Source: Mesostigma viride
Lineage: Eukaryota > Streptophyta > Mesostigmatophyceae > Mesostigmatales > Mesostigmataceae
Assembly: GCA_009746045.1 (NCBI GenBank)
Contig: RPFO01000080.1
Location: 2,002,815 to 2,066,814, forward strand
Direction: 5' to 3'
DNA: 64,000 nucleotides
Part shown: one piece after another, positions 30,304-41,677 of the stretch
Position numbering within the stretch: position 1 is the first letter of the stretch
Layout: each line of letters starts with the position of its first letter
Translations under genes and position numbers: made by a program
The notes under the pieces: model-generated
The model's input: only the letters and a program-made list of their open reading frames with translations
Told to the model about the DNA's origin: nothing
The model's database searches: none

Positions 30304-32002
30304 CCCCTAAATGGGCAGAAATACTGCCGATGCATCGGCTGTAACTTCACAATTTTGCAAACCAGATGCCATCCAACCCACCCATATCCAATGGCTGTCC
30401 TTGGGGGCCAAGCATGTCCATGAGTTGCCCTTCGGGTTGGTATATCACAACCTTACATATATGCAGGGTAGGCCATGTATAACTGCCGTCAAAGTCAGGG
30501 GGGTCAAGACGAGCGTTTTCATTTTTGGTAGAATGTGCATTGTGAATTATGTTATAAGAGCTAGGCACCTACCACTTCAGGGATGATAAACAATTAGTTG
30601 CTGAACAGTTTGAGCCATTGGGGTCATCATTTGGGTGGGTATACCAGCAGTTACACCCAGTACAGCCCATAGGGGTACCGGTGGTAAAAAGCAACCAAGG
30701 GGGTAGGGGTGGGCATACTACCTACTAATACCTACTAATATGGCCCCCAACCATGCCACACAATACATTTCCCTTCCACAATGATGGGGAAACATAACTG
30801 CATCATCACACTGCCCTTACATGGCACCTATGTGCAGGTGCCACCTTGTCCATGCACGTAGGTAACGTGGTACGGATACCCTACGCAAGGCATGCATTCT
30901 AGGAGGCAGCCACCAACAAACTAGTGATTTTAAGCCTATTTCAGCCTGCCCTAGCAAGGATAAACTAGGCCTAAGCTGCTATAGCTTGACAGGTGATGGT
31001 CAGCACACCTGGTGGCACATGCTGACAATGGGAAGCTTCTACTCACCGGTTACATGCTTGATGATGCCACAGAGACCAGCCAACTGCCTCACACTCATGC
31101 AATATGTGTGTGGGAAATGTATAACAAACATATATGGAGGTATTCAAACCCATACAGACTCTAAAACTTATCACCATCACCCTGTGGCAGGTCAACTGAC
31201 TGATGGAAGCATCTAAGAAGGGTGTTTTAGAAAGGGGCCAGGCCAGGGTCAAGAAAGAGCATGAATAATGCAAAAAGAATGTGCTACACAAGCTAGAACG
31301 TATATATGAACGTCAAACATCGATAGGAAAACGATGCTTAAGCTTTACCAGGCATGGATGGCGTTACCTTGGCCCAGGCGGTGGCCGCAAAATGGCGCAT
31401 TTCGGCACGCCAAAGTTGTGCAGCATGGTCGCTGGATTCGGCGATTTCTGGCCACCCTTGCACGTTTACGACTACTATGTATCATAAAAAGTACAAAGAA
31501 ACCAATATATCCTTTAAAATACGCCGGAAAGGTATTGCTGTCAACGTTTCTATCGTCCGGCCTGATCGCAGTTTTTTCCAGCAAGAACGCTGCCGACACC
31601 TATCAAATGGCATTCCCGCGAACCAAAAATTGGCCTGTATCATCTTTAGGACGTATAAAATCAATTTCCTGAGTTTGGTCAGAAAATTCGAACGAAAACG
31701 TAAATGCCATGCGTGGGCGCAAGCCGCCATGGCCAGGTCGTCGTTTTCCGGAATGCACGTTGTACGCGAAAAAGTACCCTGACCCCTTGTACTTTGACCG
31801 ACCAGAACACCTCTATAACTTTGTCAGAAGTATGCAAACCCTAGTACCATGCTGTGAGGAAAATTATAAACTTTCGATCTTCTCAGCTAAACTTTTCCTA
31901 ATTCTCAATAGTTTTCGCGGCATTTGGTCCCCCGAGAAGGGGCCGACGTGTCGGCTGTAACTCAGTTTTAGGCGGAAAATCGGCAGCCAGACCATTTAGG
32001 GG
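30304..32002. mobile_element. piggyBac-like non-autonomous element E3
   Basis: 1699 bp in TTAA (30300-30303, 32003-32006), ends CCCCTAAATGG. Same orientation as E2 and closely similar to E1/E2 except near its left end. Removing it restores the integrase reading (RRCHLIPCKATLT). No transposase. Confidence 0.85.
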
Positions 32003-32006
32003 TTAA

Positions 32007-32118
32007 ATGGCATCTCCGCGTGAGCCGGTCCACCACTACCAGGATCTGAGCATTGCCCGCCTTGGTCTCTGGCAAGGGCCCAATGAAATCCATCATCACC
32101 GAGTCCCAAGGGAACATG
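32007..32118 (-). CDS. gypsy B integrase, middle segment
   Basis: Codes for WDSVMMDFIGPLPETK (first catalytic Asp) and AQILVVVDRLTRRCHL. Bounded by E3 on one side and, at AGGGAACATG (32109-32118), by the long-palindrome element on the other. Confidence 0.85.
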
Positions 32119-32154
32119 GAGTTTTTGTAAACATCAGACACTGATTTCTTCAGA

Positions 32155-32300
32155 CGATGCACAAGGCTGGGCGCGGCGCAGCGTGCGCAAGGCTGGCGTG
32201 CGCAAGGCTGGGGAGTGCGCGAGGCTGGGAGTGCGCAAGGCTGGGAGTGCATCGTGGCTGGGCGCGGCGCGGCAGCGTGCGCAAGGCTGGCGCGTAAAAC
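32155..32300 (+). repeat. subterminal short repeats
   Basis: Seven or so irregular copies of GTGCGCAAGGCTGG close to the element tip, mirrored at about 40285-40430. Clustered subterminal repeats often bind transposase. Confidence 0.6.
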
Positions 32301-33009
32301 TGCAAACGACGTAAATCGTATCGGCTGCCTTTGGACTTAGCCGAATTTCGTCGTCGATGCGAGTGGTGATGGCCGTTTAGATCTTAGTTTTTAACCCGAC
32401 GGGTTTCCTTATGATGCGTTCAAAATGGCAGCTGATGGCATGATTACTTAACATGTGGCGCGCGCAAAGAGCCTGTAGTCGTGCAGTTTACCCTCAATAA
32501 TCAATCAATCTGAGTCTCGAGTCCACGTTGGAGTCCACTGACCCCCCCGACTAGAATTTCCGACCCCCAATGTTGCACGCAAGCTATGCCTGCCATGCTT
32601 TTTCTATTTCCTAACACCCACAGTTGGGGGATCATAGTCATTGACAATTTCTCCCCGTTGCTTTTTATGCTGCATATCCAACTATATCTGAGTAAGAGGG
32701 GTCGAGCGGATGACGCCGACATGGTTTGCATATACCTTCATAGTGGCTTCAAATCGTCATATTCTTGAAGCGCGGTCAGTTCAGCCCACAGAACCTTACG
32801 TACGTCTTACCAAGGTACATGCACGGTGGGGACGCGGTCGGCCGGTCGGGGTTTGCCTGCTTTCTTTACCCAACCAGGGACATGTTCGTGATTTTCTTGC
32901 AGCGCTGGAAGATCAGTCCCGGGAAGAACCGCCTGCGACCCCTGGACCGTTCCGTTCCAACGATACCTGTGACTCTTCAGCATCAACGGTACGAATAGCA
33001 CGAACCCGC

Positions 33010-34400
33010 CCACGTGCTTGGCCGCCATACCCGTTCCTAGTCATGCCATGCTCCTTCCTAGTCATGCCATGGTCGTTCCGAGTCATGCCATGGTCGTTCC
33101 TAGTCATGTCACTCCCGTTCCTAGTCATGCCATTAATTAATTAATTAATTAAAATGATAGCTCCGTTGGGAGCATATGTAACACATAGCCCTGAGAAAAG
33201 GGCATCTATGGGTTTGTAATACAATCAGGGCTACAACCTGCAGGTGGAGGATGTACAACTGTCACCTGCTCTGGGTGCACAAGGTGCACCTGCACCGCCA
33301 TGATGGTTCATGCCTCCTTAACAAGCACAGGCACCCAGGGGGGGGCTTGAGGAGAGGGCCTAGAAGGCCTGCATGACATATGGGGTGGAGGGTATGTGGC
33401 TAGGCTATAGCTGGTGTACACATGGCATCTCAGCAGAGAGTAACTCCCTGCATAGGCATCGCATGGCTAAATTCTTAATGCATCATCCATGGGAGGTCCC
33501 ATTGTAGGCTGGGCGCGGCTAAATACTGAAAGCATCATCCATGGGGGCCATTATGGGCGCACATGCGCGTGGGCCACGTCATGCCATACCCGTTCCTAGT
33601 CATGCCATGGCCGTTCCTAGTCATGCCATGGTCGTTCCGAGTCATGCCATACCCGTTCCTAGTCATGCCATGCCCGTTCCTAGTCATGCCATACTCGTTA
33701 CTAGTCATGCCATGCCCGTTCCTAGTCATGCCATACCCGTTCCTAGTCATGCCATACCCGTTCCTAGTCATGCCATACCCGTTCCTAGTCATGCCATGCC
33801 CGTTCCTAGTCATGCCATGGCCGTTCCTAGTCATGCCATGCCCGTTCCTAGTCATGCCACACCCGTTCCTAGTCATGCCATGCCCGTTCCTAGTCATGCC
33901 ATACCCGTTCCTAGTCATGCCATACCCGTTCCTAGTCATGCCATACCCGTTCCTAGTCATGCTGTACACGCTCCTAGTCATGCCACACCCGTTCCTAGTC
34001 ATGCCATACCCGTTCCTAGTCATGCCATGGTCGTTCCGAGTCATGCCATACCCGTTCCGAGTCATGACATACTCATTCCTAGTCATGCCATACCCGTTCC
34101 TAGTCATGCTGTACCCGTTCCTAGTCATGCCATGGTCGTTCCGAGTCATGCCATACCCGTTCCGAGTCATGACATACTCATTCCTAGTCATGCCATACCC
34201 GTTCCTAGTCATGTTGTACACGTTCCTAGTCATGCCACACCCGTTCCTAGTCATGCCATGCCCGTTCCTAGTCATGCCATGCTCTTTCCTAGTCATGCCA
34301 TACCTGTTCCTACTTCCTAGTCATGCCATACCCGTTCCTAGTCATGCTGTACACGTTCCTAGTCATGCCATGCCCGTTCCTACTCATGTCATGGTTTTTA
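33010..34400 (+). repeat. 21-bp satellite, interrupted
   Basis: About 40 copies of a 21-bp unit (CATGCCATACCCGTTCCTAGT with point variants) in blocks at about 33030-33133 and 33578-34400, mirrored on the right arm (about 38190-39009 and 39454-39560). Because 21 is a multiple of 3 and the unit has no stop in several frames, long repetitive open frames appear on both strands; they are not proteins. Confidence 0.9.
33134..33577 (-). mobile_element. (TTAA)n-tailed retroposon fragment inside the satellite
   Basis: In minus sense it ends with the stem-loop GCTCC-CAAC-GGAGC and a (TTAA)n tail. It is flanked by GTCATGCCAT (33124-33133, 33578-33587), which is also satellite unit sequence, so the duplication is suggestive only. 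The stem-loop is the same as at the 3' end of the L1-ORF1 retroposon (41678-43651). The mirror copy lies at about 39010-39453. Confidence 0.65.
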
Positions 34401-34888
34401 CCTGTATGTCCTCTGCCCTTGGTGCCAGCGTTCTGTGAGCACCTCAATGTATGGTCTGTCGTGAGAACAATAATGGCAGTCTAGCCAACGTCGATACGTT
34501 CGAGTTGGGCTCATAGTTAGTTGGTTGTTGTCGACCCACACAATAGCTGTTGCTTGTGTTAATTGGGAAATGTGTTTTATTGCAGCTGAACATGTATCAA
34601 GCTTCATTGCAATCTAGCTGTCGCGAACGATTCCTCTAAATCATCTTTAGTGGTGATAGGTACCATTCGAGTGCCAACGGTGGAGACGTACAGGTTCTCA
34701 CATAGAGGTGGGTTAACTCGTAACAGTGCTATCAATTGCGTGCGATAAGAACGTGACTGCACCACGTGAACAAGAGACAATTATCAATATTATAATTAAC
34801 AAACATCACGTGAGCATTATTAAGTTTACATCATTTGCAGGTTGTTGCTTAGCACGCTTATAGACCATGTACCCCCTCTCACGGACAT

Positions 34889-35305
34889 TTAATTAATTAA
34901 TTAATACCACGTGACTGCGTGAGCAGTATCCTCATGAAGGGAATGGATGACATGCGAAAGAAACTATCTAAGCACGGGTAGCAGGATTGTGGGCCCCGCG
35001 GCCGGTGGCACTGTGCCGACCGTAGCGGGTTACCCGAGGTGCCCCTACCGGACATTAATTAATTAATTAATAGACACGTGACTGCGTCACGTGAGCATAA
35101 GTCCTCAGTGGGAGGGGAACATGGGATGGAATGGATGGTATAAGCTATCTAGGTCCTAGTTACAGGGGTGTGGGCACCGCGGCCCGAATCGCTATGAATG
35201 CCATACTTGGTCACACGCGGAGCCCCCACAGACTTGGGGGTGGTCTCCTTCATCACTACTTGCCATCTATCCTTGCGCACCATCTGCCTTAATATTACAG
35301 ACTAC
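34889..35305 (-). mobile_element. two serial (TTAA)n-tailed retroposon fragments
   Basis: Pieces 34889-35048 and 35056-35305 are each preceded and followed by CGGACAT (34882-34888, 35049-35055, 35306-35312). Each starts on the + strand with a (TTAA)n tail followed by a CACGTGACTGCG hairpin, so both are in minus orientation. A third related end, with stem-loop CTCC-CAAC-GGAG, follows at 35313-35345. All are mirrored in the right arm. Confidence 0.55.
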
Positions 35306-35862
35306 CGGACATGTGTTACGTGATCTCCCAACGGAGTAACGCTTCAATTCAATGCAACTAATACGTTAGACAGTATAATATTATCGTGACATGCATCACG
35401 TGAGCATAATGAATGCAATATCAAAGCGACTACCGGCGCAGGCCAGAAATCTGGAGAATATGTCAATATCAACAAGTACTAGGAGCATAGAGTGTACGCA
35501 TTATGACTGTCCTGGTTAGCCTTGTACTCAGACCCTACGTGGATCATGCCACGACAAATGAGGGTCGTACACACAACTCTTGGTTTAGCTCCGAGACCAT
35601 GCAGTCATTGGCAAACTTTGGAATTACCTCTTTCTCGATACTGTGCCAAAATTCCAAAACAAAAGAGGTGGTATGGACACCTGTAAAGAGCCGGTATGGA
35701 CACCCACAGCTCTGCACACATCTTGATTATCCAAGCAATTAGTGTACAAGTGTTTCGCCTCCGTGGCTTACCATTATGCATCATCAGCACAACAAGTTTT
35801 AACAGTGATTGCAAACCACGGTTTTTTATGTGTCATGCAAGGTCTACCAAAAGGCGGTGTCG

Positions 35863-36724
35863 TTCTCCATCGTCCAGCTGAGGAGAAGGCCACAACGCAT
35901 ATTCTTCACCTTCATTTGCCACTGAAGCTGGGCAAAATGGTACAGTCGCATCTTCTCCAGGGGATGCGCGTCCTTCCACACAATAGTGCATTGCCTGTGA
36001 AGCGACAACAAGTCAACAGAGCGACAACAAGAACATGTACAGAAAAGTTACACCTATGTCTGGCGTAATTCATCGATGCACAACAAAAAGCCCCTTGGGC
36101 ACACGACATAGAAAGCGAGTTAGCCAACTGAAACTAAGTGTGTGATAAATATCTTGTCAACTTTGTATAATATATAGATAAATACTTATACTTCTTGAAC
36201 GTAGCGGTGTATGTAGCTTCTAAAAGGGAGGGAGGGGGGGTGGGAGGGGGTGAGGGAGGGGGAATGTCAAGCAAACCTGAGGTACTTGGAACTGCAAGGT
36301 TACTTGCGAAATTCGGCCGAACGAGGCGAAGCAGGCAGCATGTTGGGCAAGGCGGCAAGGCCTTGTGTAGCAAGCGGCGGGTGAAGTGAGTAATGGGCTG
36401 CTGGCAACCGGTGTTGCGGCGGTAAACAGGAGGCATAGCTTGGATGGCGGGAATGGGCATTGAGAATATGCTCTAGTTGGTTGGGGCAACAAGCATGACT
36501 TGGTATGGCCTATTGACCAAATGTGATACTATTCCCCCTGATGAGGGCGGCGAACACGTGCTACCCGGGCCATGTTGGGGGGGCTAAGCCAACAGGCAAA
36601 ACTAGTTGGCGAGAAAATCAGATATTGTAATGAACCTTTGATTGTTTCATGAAAAGGTTGAGGAAGGTTTAAGGTTTAGATGCATTTCGGGTGACACATG
36701 CATTTGGGCCTAAAAATGCAATGG
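35863..36724. other. spacer between the inverted arms
   Basis: 862 bp, unpaired. It includes a G-rich run (36228-36262) and no recognisable ORF domain; the longest frame crosses from the left arm and stops at 36066. It would be the loop of a 3.7 kb hairpin. Confidence 0.7.
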
Positions 36725-39700
36725 TGACACCGCCTTTTGGTAGACCTTGCATGACACATAAAAAACCGTGGTTTGCAATCACTGTTAAAACTTGTTGTGC
36801 TGATGATGCATAATGGTAAGCCACGGAGGCGAAACACTTGTACACTAATTGCTTGGATAATCAAGATGTGTGCAGAGCTGTGGGTGTCCATACCGGCTCT
36901 TTACAGGTGTCCATACCACCTCTTTTGTTTTGGAATTTTGGCACAGTATCGAGAAAGAGGTAATTCCAAAGTTTGCCAATGACTGCATGGTCTCGGAGCT
37001 AAACCAAGAGTTGTGTGTACGACCCTCATTTGTCGTGGCATGATCCACGTAGGGTCTGAGTACAAGGCTAACCAGGACAGTCATAATGCGTACACTCTAT
37101 GCTCCTAGTACTTGTTGATATTGACATATTCTCCAGATTTCTGGCCTGCGCCGGTAGTCGCTTTGATATTGCATTCATTATGCTCACGTGATGCATGTCA
37201 CGATAATATTATACTGTCTAACGTATTAGTTGCATTGAATTGAAGCGTTACTCCGTTGGGAGATCACGTAACACATGTCCGGTAGTCTGTAATATTAAGG
37301 CAGATGGTGCGCAAGGATAGATGGCAAGTAGTGATGAAGGAGACCACCCCCAAGTCTGTGGGGGCTCCGCGTGTGACCAAGTATGGCATTCATAGCGATT
37401 CGGGCCGCGGTGCCCACACCCCTGTAACTAGGACCTAGATAGCTTATACCATCCATTCCATCCCATGTTCCCCTCCCACTGAGGACTTATGCTCACGTGA
37501 CGCAGTCACGTGTCTATTAATTAATTAATTAATGTCCGGTAGGGGCACCTCGGGTAACCCGCTACGGTCGGCACAGTGCCACCGGCCGCGGGGCCCACAA
37601 TCCTGCTACCCGTGCTTAGATAGTTTCTTTCGCATGTCATCCATTCCCTTCATGAGGATACTGCTCACGCAGTCACGTGGTATTAATTAATTAATTAAAT
37701 GTCCGTGAGAGGGGGTACATGGTCTATAAGCGTGCTAAGCAACAACCTGCAAATGATGTAAACTTAATAATGCTCACGTGATGTTTGTTAATTATAATAT
37801 TGATAATTGTCTCTTGTTCACGTGGTGCAGTCACGTTCTTATCGCACGCAATTGATAGCACTGTTACGAGTTAACCCACCTCTATGTGAGAACCTGTACG
37901 TCTCCACCGTTGGCACTCGAATGGTACCTATCACCACTAAAGATGATTTAGAGGAATCGTTCGCGACAGCTAGATTGCAATGAAGCTTGATACATGTTCA
38001 GCTGCAATAAAACACATTTCCCAATTAACACAAGCAACAGCTATTGTGTGGGTCGACAACAACCAACTAACTATGAGCCCAACTCGAACGTATCGACGTT
38101 GGCTAGACTGCCATTATTGTTCTCACGACAGACCATACATTGAGGTGCTCACAGAACGCTGGCACCAAGGGCAGAGGACATACAGGTAAAAACCATGACA
38201 TGAGTAGGAACGGGCATGGCATGACTAGGAACGTGTACAGCATGACTAGGAACGGGTATGGCATGACTAGGAAGTAGGAACAGGTATGGCATGACTAGGA
38301 AAGAGCATGGCATGACTAGGAACGGGCATGGCATGACTAGGAACGGGTGTGGCATGACTAGGAACGTGTACAACATGACTAGGAACGGGTATGGCATGAC
38401 TAGGAATGAGTATGTCATGACTCGGAACGGGTATGGCATGACTCGGAACGACCATGGCATGACTAGGAACGGGTACAGCATGACTAGGAACGGGTATGGC
38501 ATGACTAGGAATGAGTATGTCATGACTCGGAACGGGTATGGCATGACTCGGAACGACCATGGCATGACTAGGAACGGGTATGGCATGACTAGGAACGGGT
38601 GTGGCATGACTAGGAGCGTGTACAGCATGACTAGGAACGGGTATGGCATGACTAGGAACGGGTATGGCATGACTAGGAACGGGTATGGCATGACTAGGAA
38701 CGGGCATGGCATGACTAGGAACGGGTGTGGCATGACTAGGAACGGGCATGGCATGACTAGGAACGGCCATGGCATGACTAGGAACGGGCATGGCATGACT
38801 AGGAACGGGTATGGCATGACTAGGAACGGGTATGGCATGACTAGGAACGGGTATGGCATGACTAGGAACGGGCATGGCATGACTAGTAACGAGTATGGCA
38901 TGACTAGGAACGGGCATGGCATGACTAGGAACGGGTATGGCATGACTCGGAACGACCATGGCATGACTAGGAACGGCCATGGCATGACTAGGAACGGGTA
39001 TGGCATGACGTGGCCCACGCGCATGTGCGCCCATAATGGCCCCCATGGATGATGCTTTCAGTATTTAGCCGCGCCCAGCCTACAATGGGACCTCCCATGG
39101 ATGATGCATTAAGAATTTAGCCATGCGATGCCTATGCAGGGAGTTACTCTCTGCTGAGATGCCATGTGTACACCAGCTATAGCCTAGCCACATACCCTCC
39201 ACCCCATATGTCATGCAGGCCTTCTAGGCCCTCTCCTCAAGCCCCCCCTGGGTGCCTGTGCTTGTTAAGGAGGCATGAACCATCATGGCGGTGCAGGTGC
39301 ACCTTGTGCACCCAGAGCAGGTGACAGTTGTACATCCTCCACCTGCAGGTTGTAGCCCTGATTGTATTACAAACCCATAGATGCCCTTTTCTCAGGGCTA
39401 TGTGTTACATATGCTCCCAACGGAGCTATCATTTTAATTAATTAATTAATTAATGGCATGACTAGGAACGGGAGTGACATGACTAGGAACGACCATGGCA
39501 TGACTCGGAACGACCATGGCATGACTAGGAAGGAGCATGGCATGACTAGGAACGGGTATGGCGGCCAAGCACGTGGGCGGGTTCGTGCTATTCGTACCGT
39601 TGATGCTGAAGAGTCACAGGTATCGTTGGAACGGAACGGTCCAGGGGTCGCAGGCGGTTCTTCCCGGGACTGATCTTCCAGCGCTGCAAGAAAATCACGA

Positions 39701-40466
39701 ACATGTCCCTGGTTGGGTAAAGAAAGCAGGCAAACCCCGACCGGCCGACCGCGTCCCCACCGTGCATGTACCTTGGTAAGACGTACGTAAGGTTCTGTGG
39801 GCTGAACTGACCGCGCTTCAAGAATATGACGATTTGAAGCCACTATGAAGGTATATGCAAACCATGTCGGCGTCATCCGCTCGACCCCTCTTACTCAGAT
39901 ATAGTTGGATATGCAGCATAAAAAGCAACGGGGAGAAATTGTCAATGACTATGATCCCCCAACTGTGGGTGTTAGGAAATAGAAAAAGCATGGCAGGCAT
40001 AGCTTGCGTGCAACATTGGGGGTCGGAAATTCTAGTCGGGGGGTCAGTGGACTCCAACGTGGACTCGAGACTCAGATTGATTGATTATTGAGGGTAAACT
40101 GCACGACTACAGGCTCTTTGCGCGCGCCACATGTTAAGTAATCATGCCATCAGCTGCCATTTTGAACGCATCATAAGGAAACCCGTCGGGTTAAAAACTA
40201 AGATCTAAACGGCCATCACCACTCGCATCGACGACGAAATTCGGCTAAGTCCAAAGGCAGCCGATACGATTTACGTCGTTTGCAGTTTTACGCGCCAGCC
40301 TTGCGCACGCTGCCGCGCCGCGCCCAGCCACGATGCACTCCCAGCCTTGCGCACTCCCAGCCTCGCGCACTCCCCAGCCTTGCGCACGCCAGCCTTGCGC
40401 ACGCTGCGCCGCGCCCAGCCTTGTGCATCGTCTGAAGAAATCAGTGTCTGATGTTTACAAAAACTC
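36725..40466 (-). repeat. right inverted arm
   Basis: 3742 bp reverse complement of the left arm; same contents in mirror order. It ends CAAAAACTC, followed by the target copy AGGGAACATG. Confidence 0.9.
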
Positions 40467-40476
40467 AGGGAACATG

Positions 40477-40750
40477 GGGTCTGGAATTTCCTTTGGAACG
40501 CCCTGTTTGCCCGTATTCCGTGGCTTCATGTGCTGGCAGCTGTCACAGGTACTGACATACTCCCGCACATCACGAGCCATCTTAGGCCAATAGTAGGACC
40601 TCCGGGCCCTCGCTAACAGCCTATCCTGGCCTTGGTGTCCCCCCAAGACGGAGTCATGTAACTCAAATAATACCTCGGCGCGGCATATTTGGGGGACATA
40701 CAAGCGCCATGAGTCTTGACGGGCCGCCTGGCCACTGACATTCGATCACG
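40477..40750 (-). CDS. gypsy B integrase, zinc-binding domain
   Basis: Codes for DSWRLYVPQICRAEVLFELHD, HQGQDRLLARARRSYYWPKM and CDSCQHMKP, the HHCC domain ahead of the catalytic core, ending at PDPMFP where the palindrome element begins. It is in a different frame from the RNase H reading. Frame changes at about 40740 and in a 13-bp tandem duplication (GCGCTGAGCTATG twice, 40833-40858) separate them. Confidence 0.8.
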
Positions 40751-41668
40751 TAAAGGAACCCGTTTTGAAACTTGGCTGGGTAGCCGTCCATGCTCTGAGG
40801 GCGGGCAGCCGCTGCCCGCCCTCAGCCATGAAGGCGCTGAGCTATGGCGCTGAGCTATGGCTTCATTTGCCTTGTCCTCAGTGACCGTGAAGCGCGAGAT
40901 GAGGCGCTCTAGGTCCGAGCTGATGACGACCGTTGTTGCAGTATTTGCCAACGTGAATACCTCTCCAACGGGCTGCATTGGAGGGTAGACGGCTGTCGCC
41001 GGCACCACATGGCTGTACGGGGCCGAAGTCCGTCCCCCCCCTGTGGCTGCGCACGTGCCCTCACGTGCAGGGGTGCTGCCGGCGAGGCGCACGGAATGGT
41101 CAACAGTGTCAACCTCCGCGGTTGTGGCGCCACAGAAGAGGAAGTGGCTCATCGGGTCGCTCAAGCGGTCGCCAAAGGGGGCGACGGGACCATGGGAGGG
41201 GATCAACGTCGTGGCCAAAACGTCAAGATCCTCATAAAACCAATAGTCGGGGCGACGCGACAGGGCGTCAGGGACCGTGTTGTCAAGGCCCTTGACATAT
41301 TCGATCTTGAACGGACCGAACTGTGCCAAATATTCAAGCCAACGGGCTTGGCGTGGCGTAAGCGTGGGCTGCGTCAACAAGTGCGTGAGGGGCCGATGGT
41401 CGGTCTGGATGATCAAGCGGTACGGGTCCGCAGGGTCGGGTTCGGCCATAGCCACGTTGAACTGAGCACCCAGAAGATGGTGCCGCCAAGTATGGCAACA
41501 GTACACCACGGCCAACAACTCTTGCTGATGGACCGGGTAATTTCTTTCGGCCGGGATCATCGTCCGGGAGATATACTCGACCGGTTGGAGACCGAGACCA
41601 TGGTCTTGGAGCAGCACACCGCCAATAGCAACCTTGCTAGAATCGCTATTGACCACGAATGGCTTGGT
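40751..41668 (-). CDS. gypsy B RNase H and linker
   Basis: RNase H motifs: VNSDSSKVAIGGVLLQDHG (the first Asp region reads NSD where A has ATD), ERNYPVHQQELLAVVYC, QTDHRPLTHLL, then VKGLDNTVPDALSRRPDYW and a less conserved linker to integrase (DLERLISRFTVTEDKANE). The reading is open across this segment. It joins the RT of 43661-45298 exactly when the L1-ORF1 retroposon is removed (ILPDPTKPFVV). Confidence 0.85.
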
Positions 41669-41677
41669 GGGATCCGG

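Larger units (their letters stand above)
32119..35862 (+). repeat. left inverted arm
   Basis: 3744 bp. From the tip inward: terminal GAGTTTTTG, a cluster of GCGCAAGGCTGG-type short repeats (about 32155-32300), about 700 bp of unique sequence, the 21-bp satellite in two blocks, then retroposon tails and unique sequence. Every position pairs with the right arm at 72585 to 72587 minus its coordinate. Confidence 0.9.
32119..40466. mobile_element. 8.3 kb element with 3.74 kb inverted arms (Mutator-like or fold-back)
   Basis: Left arm 32119-35862 and right arm 36725-40466 are reverse complements with only a couple of single-base length differences seen; the spacer is 862 bp. Ends are GAGTTTTTGTAAAC. 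A 10-bp duplication AGGGAACATG (32109-32118, 40467-40476) flanks it, and the gypsy B integrase codons rejoin exactly without it. A 9-11 bp duplication and long terminal repeats fit the Mutator superfamily. No transposase was recognised in arms or spacer, so it is non-autonomous or of an undescribed type. The arms contain a 21-bp satellite and several retroposon ends, all mirrored. Confidence 0.8.

Noticed and set aside
33580-34400. CRISPR-like array
   Set aside because: The units are directly adjacent 21-mers without unique spacers, in a eukaryotic transposon; it is a tandem satellite.
33535-34438. Long open frames of 250-290 codons on both strands (repetitive MTRNGYG, PFLVMPY and PVPSHAI proteins), mirrored at 38149-39052
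   Set aside because: They are produced by the 21-bp satellite, which lacks stops in several frames; no non-repetitive domain or plausible start context.
32119-40466. Assembly artefact explaining the palindrome
   Set aside because: The two arms have different outer flanks belonging to the two halves of one integrase gene, with a 10-bp target duplication, as for a real insertion. A collapsed or mirrored assembly would not produce that, though read support cannot be checked here.
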